64,000 nt of DNA from CAYQUC01 sp964514215 (GCA_964514215.1 CAZEPW010000003.1:1-64000), one strand, 5' to 3'; positions 55,849-64,000 are shown, numbered from the stretch's first letter. A program made the numbers and translations. Notes: generated from the letters alone by a model not told the origin.

Positions 55849-58002
55849 ATGGCACTAGAAGTAGATGAAGAACTATTACAGGACTTTTTAATTGAAGCTG
55901 GTGAAATTTTGGAAGAGCTCAATGAACAACTAGTGGAATTAGAAAACTCACCTGATGATATGGATATGTTGAATTCTGTATTTAGAGGTTTTCATACCAT
56001 TAAAGGTGGTGCCGGTTTTATGGCTATTAACGCCATGGTTGAGGTTTGTCATATATCAGAAGATGTTTTTAATAAGTTACGTAATGGTGAATTAGTCATT
56101 AATGCAGAAATGATGGACACCATGCTACCAGTACTCGATGTACTCAATGATCAATTTGACAAATTACGAGCAGCTGAAGAACCTTTGCCTGCTAGTCCTG
56201 AATTACTTAGTGCACTTCAAAAAATTGCAAATGGAGAAGAAAGTTCTGGTGCTGAAGCAGATGATGCTGAACAGCCAGCTACTGATGTAATCGCTACAAG
56301 CGAATCCAGTAATTCATCTAACAGTGATGATATTACCGATGATGAATTTGAATCGCTATTAGATGATCTTGATGCTAGTTCAAAACCCGTTGTTAAAGAA
56401 AAATCGAATAATGATGAAATAACAGACGCCGAATTTGAGTCGCTGTTGGATGAACTTAATGGAACAAGCAAACCGAAATCGACAGAGGTAAAACAAGGTA
56501 AAGCAGCAGAAAAAAATAGCGATATAACTGATGAAGAATTTGAGAATTTACTTGATGAACTTCATGGCAATGGTAATGTAAAAGCCACAAATGAAAAGGC
56601 AAAAAAAGCTGCTGCTCCACAAAGTGAAGATATTACAGATGATGAATTTGAAACTTTGTTAGATAATTTACATGGCAAGGAAAAAATTCAGGTTGCTGCC
56701 ACAAAATCGGATTCAACAAAGACGGTAAAAAAACAAGTTACTAAAAAACCTGCAGGAAAAATCGAAAAACCAAAATCAACAGCGGTTAGTGATAAAACTA
56801 ATTCTACAGAAAAACCAAAATCTAAACCTACAGCTCCGCAAGCTGAAACCAATGTTAGAGTTGATACTAAACGTCTCGACGATATAATGAATATGGTTGG
56901 TGAATTAGTTTTGGTTCGAAATAGAATTAATCGTTTAAGCGTTATATCGGGTGACGAAGAAATGCAAAAAGCTGTTGCTAACTTAGATGTTGTGACTGCT
57001 GATTTGCAAATTTCAGTAATGAAAACTCGAATGCAACCAATTAAGAAAGTCTTTGGTCGTTTTCCTCGAGTAGTTCGTGATTTGGCTAGAAGCTTGAATA
57101 AAGAAATTAATTTAGAAATGATTGGTGAAGAAACGGATTTAGATAAAAATCTAGTTGATGCTTTAGCTGATCCTCTTGTGCATTTGGTTCGTAATTCAGT
57201 GGATCATGGTATAGAAATGCCTGCTGATCGTGTGAAAAATGGTAAACCAAAAACAGGAACAGTCATTTTAGCTGCAGAACAAGAGGGTGATCACATCTTG
57301 TTATCTATTGAAGATGATGGTAAAGGAATGGATCCTGATGTATTGAGGGCAATAGCCGTAAATAAAGGGTTAATGGATGAAGCTGCTGCTGCGCGGTTAG
57401 AAGAAAAAGACTGCTTTAATTTAATTTTTATGCCTGGTTTCTCATCTAAAGAAGAGATTTCGGATATATCGGGTCGTGGCGTTGGAATGGACGTCGTTAA
57501 AACTCGAATTAGCCAATTAAATGGTATTGTTGAAATAGATTCAGTGCTCGGTAAGGGGACTCGTTTAAGTATTAAAATACCACTTACATTAGCAATTATG
57601 CCTACATTAATGGTTAAACTTGAGGAACAACTTTTTGCCTTACCATTAGTTAATGTTAAAGAAATATTTAACTTGGATCTCACTAAATCAAATTTTGTTG
57701 ATGGTCAGTTAGTCATTATTGTTCGTGGCCGAACATTACCATTGTTTTATTTAAGGCGTTGGATAGTGAAGTCTCAGGTTAGTGCAGAAATTCCAGAACA
57801 GGGTCATGTTGTTGTTGTTCAACTAGGTACACAGGAAATTGGTTTAATTGTGGATGAGCTTGTTGGACAGGAAGAGGTTGTTATTAAACCCCTAGGTGCA
57901 TTATTGCATGGAACAATAGGATTGTCGGGTGCAACAATTACTGGTGACGGTGGAATAGCTATCATTCTTGATGTTCCCGGTCTTATGAAAAAATACGCCT
58001 AA
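55849..58002 (+). CDS. cheA: Chemotaxis histidine kinase CheA
   Basis: CheA phosphorylates CheY and CheB. The 717-residue protein has an HPt domain with phospho-acceptor H49 ('RGFHTIKGGAGF') and an acidic linker with four copies of an ITD-EFE-LLD motif (about 162-280). A dimerisation domain begins near 340 ('VDTKRLDDIMNMVGELVLVR'), then the ATPase with N box 'HLVRNSVDHGI' and 'DDGKGMD' and 'GRGVGMDVV'. A CheW-like domain (about 575-715) ends it. All catalytic boxes are present. A P2 CheY-binding domain of usual type is not obvious; the repeats may serve instead. Confidence 0.97.
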   Translation: MALEVDEELLQDFLIEAGEILEELNEQLVELENSPDDMDMLNSVFRGFHTIKGGAGFMAINAMVEVCHISEDVFNKLRNGELVINAEMMDTMLPVLDVLNDQFDKLRAAEEPLPASPELLSALQKIANGEESSGAEADDAEQPATDVIATSESSNSSNSDDITDDEFESLLDDLDASSKPVVKEKSNNDEITDAEFESLLDELNGTSKPKSTEVKQGKAAEKNSDITDEEFENLLDELHGNGNVKATNEKAKKAAAPQSEDITDDEFETLLDNLHGKEKIQVAATKSDSTKTVKKQVTKKPAGKIEKPKSTAVSDKTNSTEKPKSKPTAPQAETNVRVDTKRLDDIMNMVGELVLVRNRINRLSVISGDEEMQKAVANLDVVTADLQISVMKTRMQPIKKVFGRFPRVVRDLARSLNKEINLEMIGEETDLDKNLVDALADPLVHLVRNSVDHGIEMPADRVKNGKPKTGTVILAAEQEGDHILLSIEDDGKGMDPDVLRAIAVNKGLMDEAAAARLEEKDCFNLIFMPGFSSKEEISDISGRGVGMDVVKTRISQLNGIVEIDSVLGKGTRLSIKIPLTLAIMPTLMVKLEEQLFALPLVNVKEIFNLDLTKSNFVDGQLVIIVRGRTLPLFYLRRWIVKSQVSAEIPEQGHVVVVQLGTQEIGLIVDELVGQEEVVIKPLGALLHGTIGLSGATITGDGGIAIILDVPGLMKKYA
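56326..56676 (+). repeat. Four ITDxEFExLLDxL repeats within cheA
   Basis: Four copies of a peptide resembling I-T-D-D-E-F-E-S-L-L-D-D-L start at I162, I191, I226 and I262, so the spacing is 29, 35 and 36 residues. They are joined by Lys/Ser/Asn-rich linkers between the HPt and dimerisation domains. The repeats resemble the CheZ C-terminal 'DEVDDLLSSL' peptide, which suggests short linear CheY-binding motifs. Confidence 0.8.
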
Positions 58003-58058
58003 TAAATTAATTTCATTCAATCGTTTGTTAATTACAACACTGTAGAATATGAGTGACG

Positions 58059-59111
58059 ATGACAGTTAAAGTATTAATAGTAGATGATTCAGGTTTCTTC
58101 CGACGTCGAGTCAGTGAGATTCTATCTGAGGATCCATTTATTGAAGTCGTGGGTTTTGCTGTTGATGGTAAAGATGCCATAGCTAAAGTAGCAGAGTTAA
58201 AACCTAATGTGGTTACGATGGACATTGAAATGCCGGTGATGGATGGCATTACAGCGACTAAAGAAATAATGTCTAAGTCACCGTTACCAATTTTAATGTT
58301 TTCATCATTAACAACCGATGGCGCAAAAGCTACTCTTGATGCTTTAGAAGCGGGCGCAGTTGATTTTTTACCTAAACGGTTTGAGGATATATCAAAAGAT
58401 AGGGATGAAGCTAAGAAACTTTTATGTGAGCGTGTTCGTGCAGTTGTACGAAGTAAAGCCAGCACGTCTAATACCGCTGTTAGTCAAAAAAGAAAACCAC
58501 TTGTTTCTAAACGAATAACATCAAGTCGAACGGTTCGAGCCACAAAAATTAAATTGCTTGCTATTGGAACTTCGACTGGTGGTCCCGTTGCGCTGCAGCA
58601 AGTTTTAACGCAATTACCTGCTAATTTTCCTGTACCGATAATTTTAATTCAACATATGCCTTCAACATTTACTCAAGCATTTTCTCAACGCTTAGATAAA
58701 TTGTGCGCCATAAATGTTAAGCAAGCTGATGATGGTGATATTATTGAAGCCGGTACTGCTTATTTAGCACCTGGTGGAAAACAAATGTTATTAACTGGTA
58801 GTAATGTCCGTCCAAAAATTCAAATAAAAGATGGTGAAAAAGGTTTGACGTACAAACCATCAGTTGATGTTACATTCACCTCTGTCGCAAATATCTTTCC
58901 TAATGAAACACTAGCTATAATTTTAACAGGTATGGGAGCAGACGGTCGTGATGGTGCTGTTTTATTAAATGAAAAAGGCTCAACAATATGGGCTCAAGAT
59001 GAGGCTAGTTGTGTTGTTTATGGTATGCCTGCAGCTGTGGCTGATGCTGGTATTGTTGATAAGGTGTTAACTTTATCCGATATTGGTAACACAATTAATA
59101 GTTGGTTTTAA
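58059..59111 (+). CDS. cheB: Chemotaxis methylesterase/response regulator CheB
   Basis: CheB removes methyl groups from chemoreceptors. The 350-residue protein has a receiver domain ('VDDSGFFRRRV', phospho-Asp in 'VTMDIEMPVMDG'), a basic linker, and the methylesterase with catalytic Ser ('IGTSTGGPVAL'), His ('IQHMPSTFTQAF') and Asp ('TGMGADGRDGA'). I took ATG 58059; an in-frame GTG at 58053 adds two residues. No cheR is seen nearby, as in Pseudomonas where it is elsewhere. Confidence 0.95.
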   Translation: MTVKVLIVDDSGFFRRRVSEILSEDPFIEVVGFAVDGKDAIAKVAELKPNVVTMDIEMPVMDGITATKEIMSKSPLPILMFSSLTTDGAKATLDALEAGAVDFLPKRFEDISKDRDEAKKLLCERVRAVVRSKASTSNTAVSQKRKPLVSKRITSSRTVRATKIKLLAIGTSTGGPVALQQVLTQLPANFPVPIILIQHMPSTFTQAFSQRLDKLCAINVKQADDGDIIEAGTAYLAPGGKQMLLTGSNVRPKIQIKDGEKGLTYKPSVDVTFTSVANIFPNETLAIILTGMGADGRDGAVLLNEKGSTIWAQDEASCVVYGMPAAVADAGIVDKVLTLSDIGNTINSWF

Positions 59112-59113
59112 TT

Positions 59114-59863
59114 ATGAATATGGACATATTAAGCATTCTAGGATTGATATTAGGTTTTGCTGCTATATTATTGGGACAGTTTCTTGAAGGTGGTCATGTG
59201 AGTACGCTGATAAATGGTCCTGCAATTTTAATTGTGCTTGGTGGGACGATTGGTGCCGTTATGCTGCAGTCCCCCTTGGCTGTTTTTATTAGAGGTTTAA
59301 AAATGTTTCCTTGGATGTTTTTTACGCCTCAATTGGAAATAACTCAAACGATTAATAAAATAATTGGTTGGAGTAATATTGCTCGCAAGGAAGGACTGTT
59401 AGGTCTTGAAGGAATAGAAGAATCAGAGTTTGATCCTTTTGCCAGAAAAGGATTACAGTTGTTGATTGATGGAAGTGAACCTGAAAGTATTCGATCAATA
59501 CTAGATGTTGAAGTTGATACTAAAGAACATTTTGATCTACAAGCTGCAAATATCTATGAAAGTATGGGGGGCTATAGTCCAACAATTGGAATCATTGGTG
59601 CCGTTATGGGCTTGATTCATGTCATGGGAAATTTATCCGATCCAAGTAGGCTCGGGAGTGGTATTGCAGTAGCTTTTGTAGCAACTATTTATGGCGTTGG
59701 CGCAGCAAATTTAATTTTTTTACCTTTTGCAAAAAAATTAAAAAATATCGTACATCATCAAATGATGTATCGAGAAATGATTATTGAAGGTGTTGTTTCA
59801 ATTGCTGAAGGTGAAAACCCGAGGAATATAGAAACTAAACTGTATGGTTTCTTAAATACTTAG
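59114..59863 (+). CDS. motC: Second flagellar stator protein MotC (PomA-like)
   Basis: MotC is the MotA-type subunit of the second stator set, as in Pseudomonas MotCD. The 250-residue protein starts at ATG 59114 or 59120 just after the cheB stop (the TTG at 59102 overlaps cheB). It has four membrane segments, 'GWSNIARKEGLLGLE', 'RKGLQLLIDGSEPESIRSIL', and the conserved Pro in 'YSPTIGIIGAVMGLIHVM'. motD follows after 7 bp. Ion choice (H+ or Na+) cannot be read with certainty. Confidence 0.94.
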   Translation: MNMDILSILGLILGFAAILLGQFLEGGHVSTLINGPAILIVLGGTIGAVMLQSPLAVFIRGLKMFPWMFFTPQLEITQTINKIIGWSNIARKEGLLGLEGIEESEFDPFARKGLQLLIDGSEPESIRSILDVEVDTKEHFDLQAANIYESMGGYSPTIGIIGAVMGLIHVMGNLSDPSRLGSGIAVAFVATIYGVGAANLIFLPFAKKLKNIVHHQMMYREMIIEGVVSIAEGENPRNIETKLYGFLNT

Positions 59864-59870
59864 TAAGTAC

Positions 59871-60653
59871 ATGACACGAAAAAAAAGACAAGAAGAGCAT
59901 GTTAATCATGAACGTTGGTTGGTTTCCTACGCGGATTTCATTACGCTATTATTTGCCTTTTTTGTTGTAATGTATTCAATATCATCAGTTAATGATGGCA
60001 AATATCGAGTGTTATCCGATACGTTAATCGCGGCATTTAATACACCACCAAAATCTGTTATTCCCATCAATGTTGGTGAAACATCAACCAATAATCAAGT
60101 TACACAAAAGAATGAAATATCACTGATTGAGTTAAAACCAATTAAATCAAACAGAGAGAAGGAATTAGATAAAATTGAAAGAGCTCTAAATAAAAGTCTA
60201 AAAAACTTAATAAAGGATAAATCCGTTAAAGTAACAAAAACTGAAAATGGTATATCTGTTGAAATGGATGCAAATATTATTTACACCAGTGGTAGTTCAA
60301 ACCTTGAAATTGATGCGATACCAATTTTGCAAAAATTAGCAAGAATTTTAGCACCTTTAAAAAACTCGATAGAAGTTGAAGGGCATACTGATAATATACC
60401 AATACATAATGTCTTCTATCCTACAAATTGGGAACTGTCAGCGGCTAGAGCGGCACGTGTGGTCAATTTGTTTGCAAATTCAGGGGTTCAACCTAAGCGT
60501 TTAATGGCTATTGGTTTTGGTGAATTTAGACCTGTCGCTAGTAATAAAACGAATAATGGTAGAAAGAAAAATAGACGTGTAAATGTTGTGATAAGAAACA
60601 CTAAAGAAAGTGATCATTCACTGGATAAGTTACCAAAATCAAACCAAAATTAA
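59871..60653 (+). CDS. motD: Second flagellar stator protein MotD (MotB-like)
   Basis: MotD pairs with MotC. The 260-residue protein has a basic start, a single membrane helix with the ion-binding Asp ('LVSYADFITLLFAFFVVMYS'), a short linker, and an OmpA-like domain at about 130-245 ('IEVEGHTDNIPIHN', 'NWELSAARAARVVNLF', 'IGFGEFRPVASNKT'). The C-terminus is basic and polar. It is in the che operon between motC and parC. Confidence 0.95.
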   Translation: MTRKKRQEEHVNHERWLVSYADFITLLFAFFVVMYSISSVNDGKYRVLSDTLIAAFNTPPKSVIPINVGETSTNNQVTQKNEISLIELKPIKSNREKELDKIERALNKSLKNLIKDKSVKVTKTENGISVEMDANIIYTSGSSNLEIDAIPILQKLARILAPLKNSIEVEGHTDNIPIHNVFYPTNWELSAARAARVVNLFANSGVQPKRLMAIGFGEFRPVASNKTNNGRKKNRRVNVVIRNTKESDHSLDKLPKSNQN

Positions 60654-60718
60654 AGTAGCAGTCATCAATGTAATACATTAATTTTTGCGTGTAATAGACT
60701 TCTGGTTCTAATTAATAT

Positions 60719-61513
60719 ATGAAAATTTGGTCAATAGCAAATCAAAAAGGTGGTGTGGGTAAAACAACAACAGTTGTTAGCTTAGCTGGTGTGTTTGAAA
60801 AAGAAAATAAACGAGTATTAATTGTGGATCTTGATCCGCATGGTTCAGTGACATCCTATTTTGGAAACGACCCAGATAGCATTGAAAACAGTGTGTATAA
60901 ATTATTTGATGATAGTGGCAACGATATTTCAAATATAATTTTGGATACAGAAGTTTCAAATATTAAGCTATTACCTGCTTCGACAGCTTTAGCTACTTTG
61001 GATAGACAACTTGGTAAACACCAAGGTAAAGGTTTAGTGTTAAAGAACGCACTTAATTCGGTTAAACATGATTTTGATTATGTGTTACTTGATTGTCCGC
61101 CACTACTTGGAATTTTAATGGTTAATGCTTTAGCAGCATGTGAGTTTTTATTGATTCCAGTTCAAACTGAATTCCTTGCACTTAAAGGTTTGGAACGTAT
61201 GGTGACAACACTTAAGATGATAACAATTGCGCAAAAAAAAGAATTGTCAAATTTAATAATACCGACGATGTTTGATCGACGTACACGTGCAGCGATTCAA
61301 ACATTAAGGGCGTTAAGAAAAAAATATGGTGATACTGTTTGGGATGGTGTGATACCGATTGATACAAAATTTCGTGAAGCAAGTGAACGAGGCTTACCAC
61401 TGCCTATAATGTTACCTTCATCAAGAGGTACGATTGCTTATGAAAAGTTACGGGAGTTTATGGGAAATATTACAACACCTGCTTTAAAACTAGTGAATTC
61501 TAATGGGAAATAA
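60719..61513 (+). CDS. parC: ParA-family chemotaxis ATPase ParC
   Basis: ParC (Vibrio name) places chemotaxis arrays at the pole. The 264-residue protein is a ParA-type ATPase with deviant Walker A 'NQKGGVGKTTTVVSLA', 'DLDPHGSVTSYFG' and 'YVLLDCPPLLGILMVNAL'. It lacks an N-terminal helix-turn-helix domain, unlike plasmid ParA type Ia. Its location after motD and before a CheW-domain protein is that of the chemotaxis ParA. The stop overlaps the next gene by 11 bases. The name must not be confused with topoisomerase IV subunit ParC. Confidence 0.92.
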   Translation: MKIWSIANQKGGVGKTTTVVSLAGVFEKENKRVLIVDLDPHGSVTSYFGNDPDSIENSVYKLFDDSGNDISNIILDTEVSNIKLLPASTALATLDRQLGKHQGKGLVLKNALNSVKHDFDYVLLDCPPLLGILMVNALAACEFLLIPVQTEFLALKGLERMVTTLKMITIAQKKELSNLIIPTMFDRRTRAAIQTLRALRKKYGDTVWDGVIPIDTKFREASERGLPLPIMLPSSRGTIAYEKLREFMGNITTPALKLVNSNGK

Positions 61514-62225
61514 TGATATTAATTTAACAAATGAAAAACAGGCGCTGTCTGAATTTTTTAGTTCGTTACTTTCTGAGGGAGAACTTCTTCAACAGGAACC
61601 AAAAAAACAGGATTTAGAGTACCAAAAGCAACCTGATATTACTAATATAATTACCACTGAGGAAACGCTATATTTACCAAATATACCAAGTACTGTAATC
61701 GAAATTACAGAAAAAACAAATCAACAAAATGTTAGTGAAAAGGAATCATCCTCAATAGTTAATGATGCTCGAGTTAAAGGTGAGGCTTTTCAAATTATGA
61801 TGTTTAAAACAGCAGGGTTGACTTTAGCTGTACCATTAGTTGAATTAAGTGGGGTTATTACTTGGCCGGAAAATATCACTGTTATGCCTGGACATAAAGA
61901 TTCGTATTTGGGAATTACCAAGCATCTAGAAAAAAATATACCTATAATTGATATTGCTCAAATAGTTTTTCCTCAAGATAGAGTTGCAACTTTAGTGACG
62001 TCTAATAAAAATGAACGGCTTCAACGGATAGTTTTTATTAATGATTTTGAATGGGGCTTAGCCTGTGATGCGGTAGATGATGTGATAATAATCGAACCGG
62101 ATCAAATTAAGTGGCGTAAATCGTCAACTAAACGGGCGTGGTTAGCTGGTACCGTGGTTGAGCATATGTGCGCATTATTAGATACCAAGGAATTGTCAAA
62201 ACTACTGAATTCCGATCATAGTTAG
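61503..62225 (+). CDS. parP: CheW-domain protein ParP
   Basis: ParP couples ParC to CheA and the chemoreceptor array. The 240-residue protein has a disordered Gln/Glu-rich N-terminal half (about 1-90) and a C-terminal CheW-like domain (about 95-235) with 'FKTAGLTLAVPLVELSGVI', 'HLEKNIPIIDIAQIVFPQ' and 'WGLACDAVDDVIII'. Its start overlaps parC, and a sigma-54-like element and cheW follow. Identification as ParP is from order and domain layout. Confidence 0.88.
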   Translation: MGNNDINLTNEKQALSEFFSSLLSEGELLQQEPKKQDLEYQKQPDITNIITTEETLYLPNIPSTVIEITEKTNQQNVSEKESSSIVNDARVKGEAFQIMMFKTAGLTLAVPLVELSGVITWPENITVMPGHKDSYLGITKHLEKNIPIIDIAQIVFPQDRVATLVTSNKNERLQRIVFINDFEWGLACDAVDDVIIIEPDQIKWRKSSTKRAWLAGTVVEHMCALLDTKELSKLLNSDHS

Positions 62226-62264
62226 CACATAAAAACTCTAGTTTAATGTCAAAAAATGGAATTT

Positions 62265-62280
62265 TGGCATATTTAATGCA
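62265..62280 (+). promoter_or_regulatory. Sigma-54-like promoter upstream of cheW
   Basis: TGGCATATTTAATGCA has GG and GC at the required -24/-12 spacing, with one deviation in the -12 box (ATGC for TTGC). It lies 75 bp before the cheW ATG in the 129-bp gap after parP. This is a weaker candidate than the one before fliL. Confidence 0.45.
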
Positions 62281-62354
62281 GGATATATCTGAATAGAACC
62301 AAAAGTGCCAGACTTTTGACCATTTGGCCTTTTTATTTCCTTAGGAGAATGGTG

Positions 62355-62831
62355 ATGAACCAAGCGGCTGAAAGTGAAAATGACTTAGTAACACAATGGG
62401 TAACTTTTTATCTCGATAATGAAAAGTATGGCATTAATGTAATGAGTGTTCAAGAAGTGTTACGTATCACCGATATCGCTCCTGTACCAGGAGCGCCTCA
62501 TTATGTTCTTGGTATCATTAACTTACGGGGAAATGTTGTTACTGTTATTGATACACGCACTCGATTTGGTTTGATTGAAAAAGAATCTGATGATTCAACA
62601 CGCATTGTTATTATTGAGTCTGAGAATCAAGTTATTGGTATTTTAGTTGATAGTGTTGCTGAAGTTGTTGATTTAAAAAAATCAGACATAGAAACGACAC
62701 CTAATGTTGGCAATGATGAGAGTTCTAAATATATTCAAGGCGTCAGCAGTCAGGGCGAACAGTTATTAATTTTGGTTGACGTTGATAAGTTACTAACGGA
62801 AGAAGAATGGGATGAAATGTCTTCATTATAA
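62355..62831 (+). CDS. cheW: Chemotaxis coupling protein CheW
   Basis: CheW links chemoreceptors to CheA. I chose ATG 62355 (158 residues) because AGGAG lies 7 nt upstream; earlier ATGs overlap or precede the RBS. The domain has 'VTFYLDNEKYGINVMSVQEV', 'VLGIINLRGNVVTVIDTRTR', 'IVIIESENQVIGILVDSVAE' and 'LLILVDVDKLLTEEEW'. It is a single CheW domain of normal size. Confidence 0.96.
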   Translation: MNQAAESENDLVTQWVTFYLDNEKYGINVMSVQEVLRITDIAPVPGAPHYVLGIINLRGNVVTVIDTRTRFGLIEKESDDSTRIVIIESENQVIGILVDSVAEVVDLKKSDIETTPNVGNDESSKYIQGVSSQGEQLLILVDVDKLLTEEEWDEMSSL

Positions 62832-62849
62832 TTTAAGAGTTCAATAACC

Positions 62850-63017
62850 ATGGCAGACATGAGTAAATTAGCTGGTGTTACTCAACCTCGGTCAGCTACG
62901 CCAATTAAGAATTTATCAAAAAATAATTTTAAAAATAACAAAAATAAAAAACGTTCTAAATCTGATAAAGAAAATGAAGATGATAATGATGTTAACCATA
63001 TTGATGAATATGCTTAA
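62850..63017 (+). CDS. Small charged protein, 55 residues, unknown
   Basis: An uninterrupted ORF starts at ATG 62850, 18 bp after the cheW stop, and ends at TAA 63017, 26 bp before the DUF2802 gene. The protein starts 'MADMSKLAGVTQPRSATPIK', has a basic Asn/Lys middle (about 23-40) and an acidic end (about 41-55). It has no membrane segment. The composition is typical of a disordered linker protein. The tight fit inside the operon argues for a real gene, but there is no clear RBS and no family that I recognise. Confidence 0.5.
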   Translation: MADMSKLAGVTQPRSATPIKNLSKNNFKNNKNKKRSKSDKENEDDNDVNHIDEYA

Positions 63018-63043
63018 TATATTTATAATTAATAGGTGATAAT

Positions 63044-63478
63044 ATGTATTTTTTAGAAACGTTTTTTACTGATTTTAATTTTATTATACTTTTACAAGCC
63101 GTAAGTTTGATTTTTATTGGTTTGTTATTATCGTTTATTATTAAATATAGAAAACAACGGCTGCGCGATAATCACGATATCTCTGAATTAAAACGTGATC
63201 TACGGGCTTTAACTTCCGCTGCTTTAGGCGTTGGTGAACGAGTGTTACAAGTGGAACGAAACCAAACTAATAAAGGGGATAATGTTAATAAGATAACCAA
63301 GTATTCACATAATAATGAAGTGTCTTATGAACACGCAATTCACCTTGTACAAAAAGGTGTTGAAGTAAATGAACTGATCGACTCTTGTGGTTTAAGTCAA
63401 GGAGAGGCTGATTTGGTTAGTTTGTTACACCGTATTGAAAGTATTGGAAAAAAAGATATGTACAATGGAAAAAGTTAA
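63044..63478 (+). CDS. DUF2802 family protein
   Basis: The 144-residue protein has one N-terminal membrane segment (about 12-34), a coiled-coil-like stretch ('DISELKRDLRALTSAALGVG') and a C-terminal helical part with 'AIHLVQKGVEVNELIDSCGL' and 'GEADLVSLLHRI', the DUF2802 features. Genes of this type follow cheW in pseudomonads and relatives. The function is not established. The stop overlaps the convergent fhlB-like gene by four bases. Confidence 0.88.
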   Translation: MYFLETFFTDFNFIILLQAVSLIFIGLLLSFIIKYRKQRLRDNHDISELKRDLRALTSAALGVGERVLQVERNQTNKGDNVNKITKYSHNNEVSYEHAIHLVQKGVEVNELIDSCGLSQGEADLVSLLHRIESIGKKDMYNGKS

Positions 63479-63756
63479 TGATTAAAATTATCGGGTACTT
63501 TTCCAGTAAGCATGTAGGCGAAAGAAATTATTTCGGCAATTGCACGATATAATATTTCGGGTATTTCATCGCCAAGTTCAAGTTTGGATAGTAGCGTTAC
63601 TAGATCTTTGTCTTCGTGTAACGGTATGTTATTTTCCTCAGCAATTTTTAATATCATATCTGCAATATCACCAACACCTTTAGCGGATATTGTTGGAGCA
63701 TCTACTTGGTTGTAATGTAAAGCTACTGCAACTTTGGGCTGTTTAGGTTTATTCAT
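63475..63756 (-). CDS. FlhB C-terminal-domain homologue (FhlB-like)
   Basis: The 93-residue soluble protein matches the cytoplasmic domain of FlhB after the cleavage site: 'KVAVALHYNQVDAPTISAKG', 'GDIADMILKIAEENNIPLHE' and 'ELGDEIPEILYRAIAEIISF'. It has no membrane part and no N-P-T-H motif. Such stand-alone FlhB-C genes lie beside fliK in many polar-flagellate bacteria and can partly replace the FlhB C-terminal domain. It follows the fliK-like gene directly (stop and start touch). Confidence 0.88.
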   Translation of the reverse strand: MNKPKQPKVAVALHYNQVDAPTISAKGVGDIADMILKIAEENNIPLHEDKDLVTLLSKLELGDEIPEILYRAIAEIISFAYMLTGKVPDNFNH

Positions 63757-64000
63757 TAAACTTCTTCATCTAATATGTTTTGATTTTTAGTTGGGCTTGA
63801 TTGCTGCAGTTCTCCTTTATTGCAACGTATATTTGAAACTTCAATGCCTGATTTTTCCATTTGCAGCTTTAGAGCTGTTAAATGGTTTTTAAATAATTCA
63901 TAAGTATTATTGTTTTTAGCCCAAACTGTTGCACCAATTTTGCTGTTTCGCAAATAAATTTGAATATTAACATCGCCTAGTTTTTCTAAATTAAATGATA
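63756..64000 (-). CDS. fliK: FliK-like hook-length control protein, C-terminal part
   Basis: The frame runs open from the window edge to the stop at 63756, so only the last 81 residues or so are seen. The part reads like the FliK C-terminal domain ('LEKLGDVNIQIYLRNSKIGA', then 'VWAKNNNTYELFKNHLTALK', 'LQMEKSGIEVSNIRCNKGEL'). FliK measures hook length and triggers the FlhB switch. The TTG at 63953 is not a real start, since the frame continues upstream. Next to an FlhB-C gene the FliK call is well supported. Confidence 0.8.
   Translation of the reverse strand, partial: SFNLEKLGDVNIQIYLRNSKIGATVWAKNNNTYELFKNHLTALKLQMEKSGIEVSNIRCNKGELQQSSPTKNQNILDEEV

Overview
The window is AT-rich (about one third G+C by eye) and reads as a chromosomal segment of a motile gammaproteobacterium. 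The flagellar, chemotaxis and housekeeping gene order is close to that of Pseudomonas: guaA/tadA/mltF, tRNA-Ser/ffs/dnaX/ybaB/recR, motA/motB/rsgA/orn, fliLMNOPQR-flhB-flhA-flhF-fleN-fliA, then cheYZAB-motCD-parC-parP-cheW-DUF2802. No integrase, transposase, CRISPR array or rRNA operon was seen. The species cannot be named from the sequence alone.

Layout. 1-7147: tail of probable guaA, tadA, a membrane HAMP-GGDEF protein with a ruined catalytic motif, mltF, tRNA-Ser(CGA), the ABC-F ATPase uup, and an outer-membrane beta-barrel protein, followed by a 557-bp non-coding stretch. 7148-30661: a complete type VI secretion system (T6SS) with all thirteen core genes (tssA-M, with hcp as tssD and vgrG as tssI), tagF, an FHA-less TagH-like protein, and a vgrG-linked DUF6484/TIGR02270/DUF2169 module without a visible effector or PAAR gene. 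Three RNA structures divide the T6SS operon around tssBC and hcp, including a perfect 42-bp palindrome before hcp and a strong terminator after it. 30934-33561: a large protein with a possible PilZ domain. 33636-36644: tRNA-Ser(GGA), 4.5S RNA, dnaX, ybaB, recR. 36656-43764: an HDOD protein, motAB, and a minus-strand group (rsgA, phhB, a small cytochrome c, an M48 protease), then orn.

43889-64000 is one long flagellar/chemotaxis region. A good sigma-54 promoter precedes fliL. The following genes build the C-ring (fliM, fliN) and export gate (fliOPQR, flhB, flhA), place and count the flagellum (flhF, flhG/fleN), encode sigma-28 (fliA), and form a chemotaxis system with a second stator (motCD) and the polar array genes parC/parP. 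FlhF, FleN and ParC/ParP together suggest a single polar flagellum with a polar chemoreceptor array. Sigma-28-like promoters lie before cheY, before motAB and before the HDOD gene. The window ends inside a minus-strand fliK-like gene.

Points most worth checking: oligoribonuclease with alanine at the position of metal-binding Asp162; the palindrome/terminator pair around hcp; an A9 slippage-type tract in dnaX with stops at once in both other frames; the degenerate GGDEF protein that keeps its I-site; the PilZ-like 880-residue protein beside the T6SS; and 32-bp identical tRNA-Ser 3' ends bracketing the 30-kb T6SS segment.
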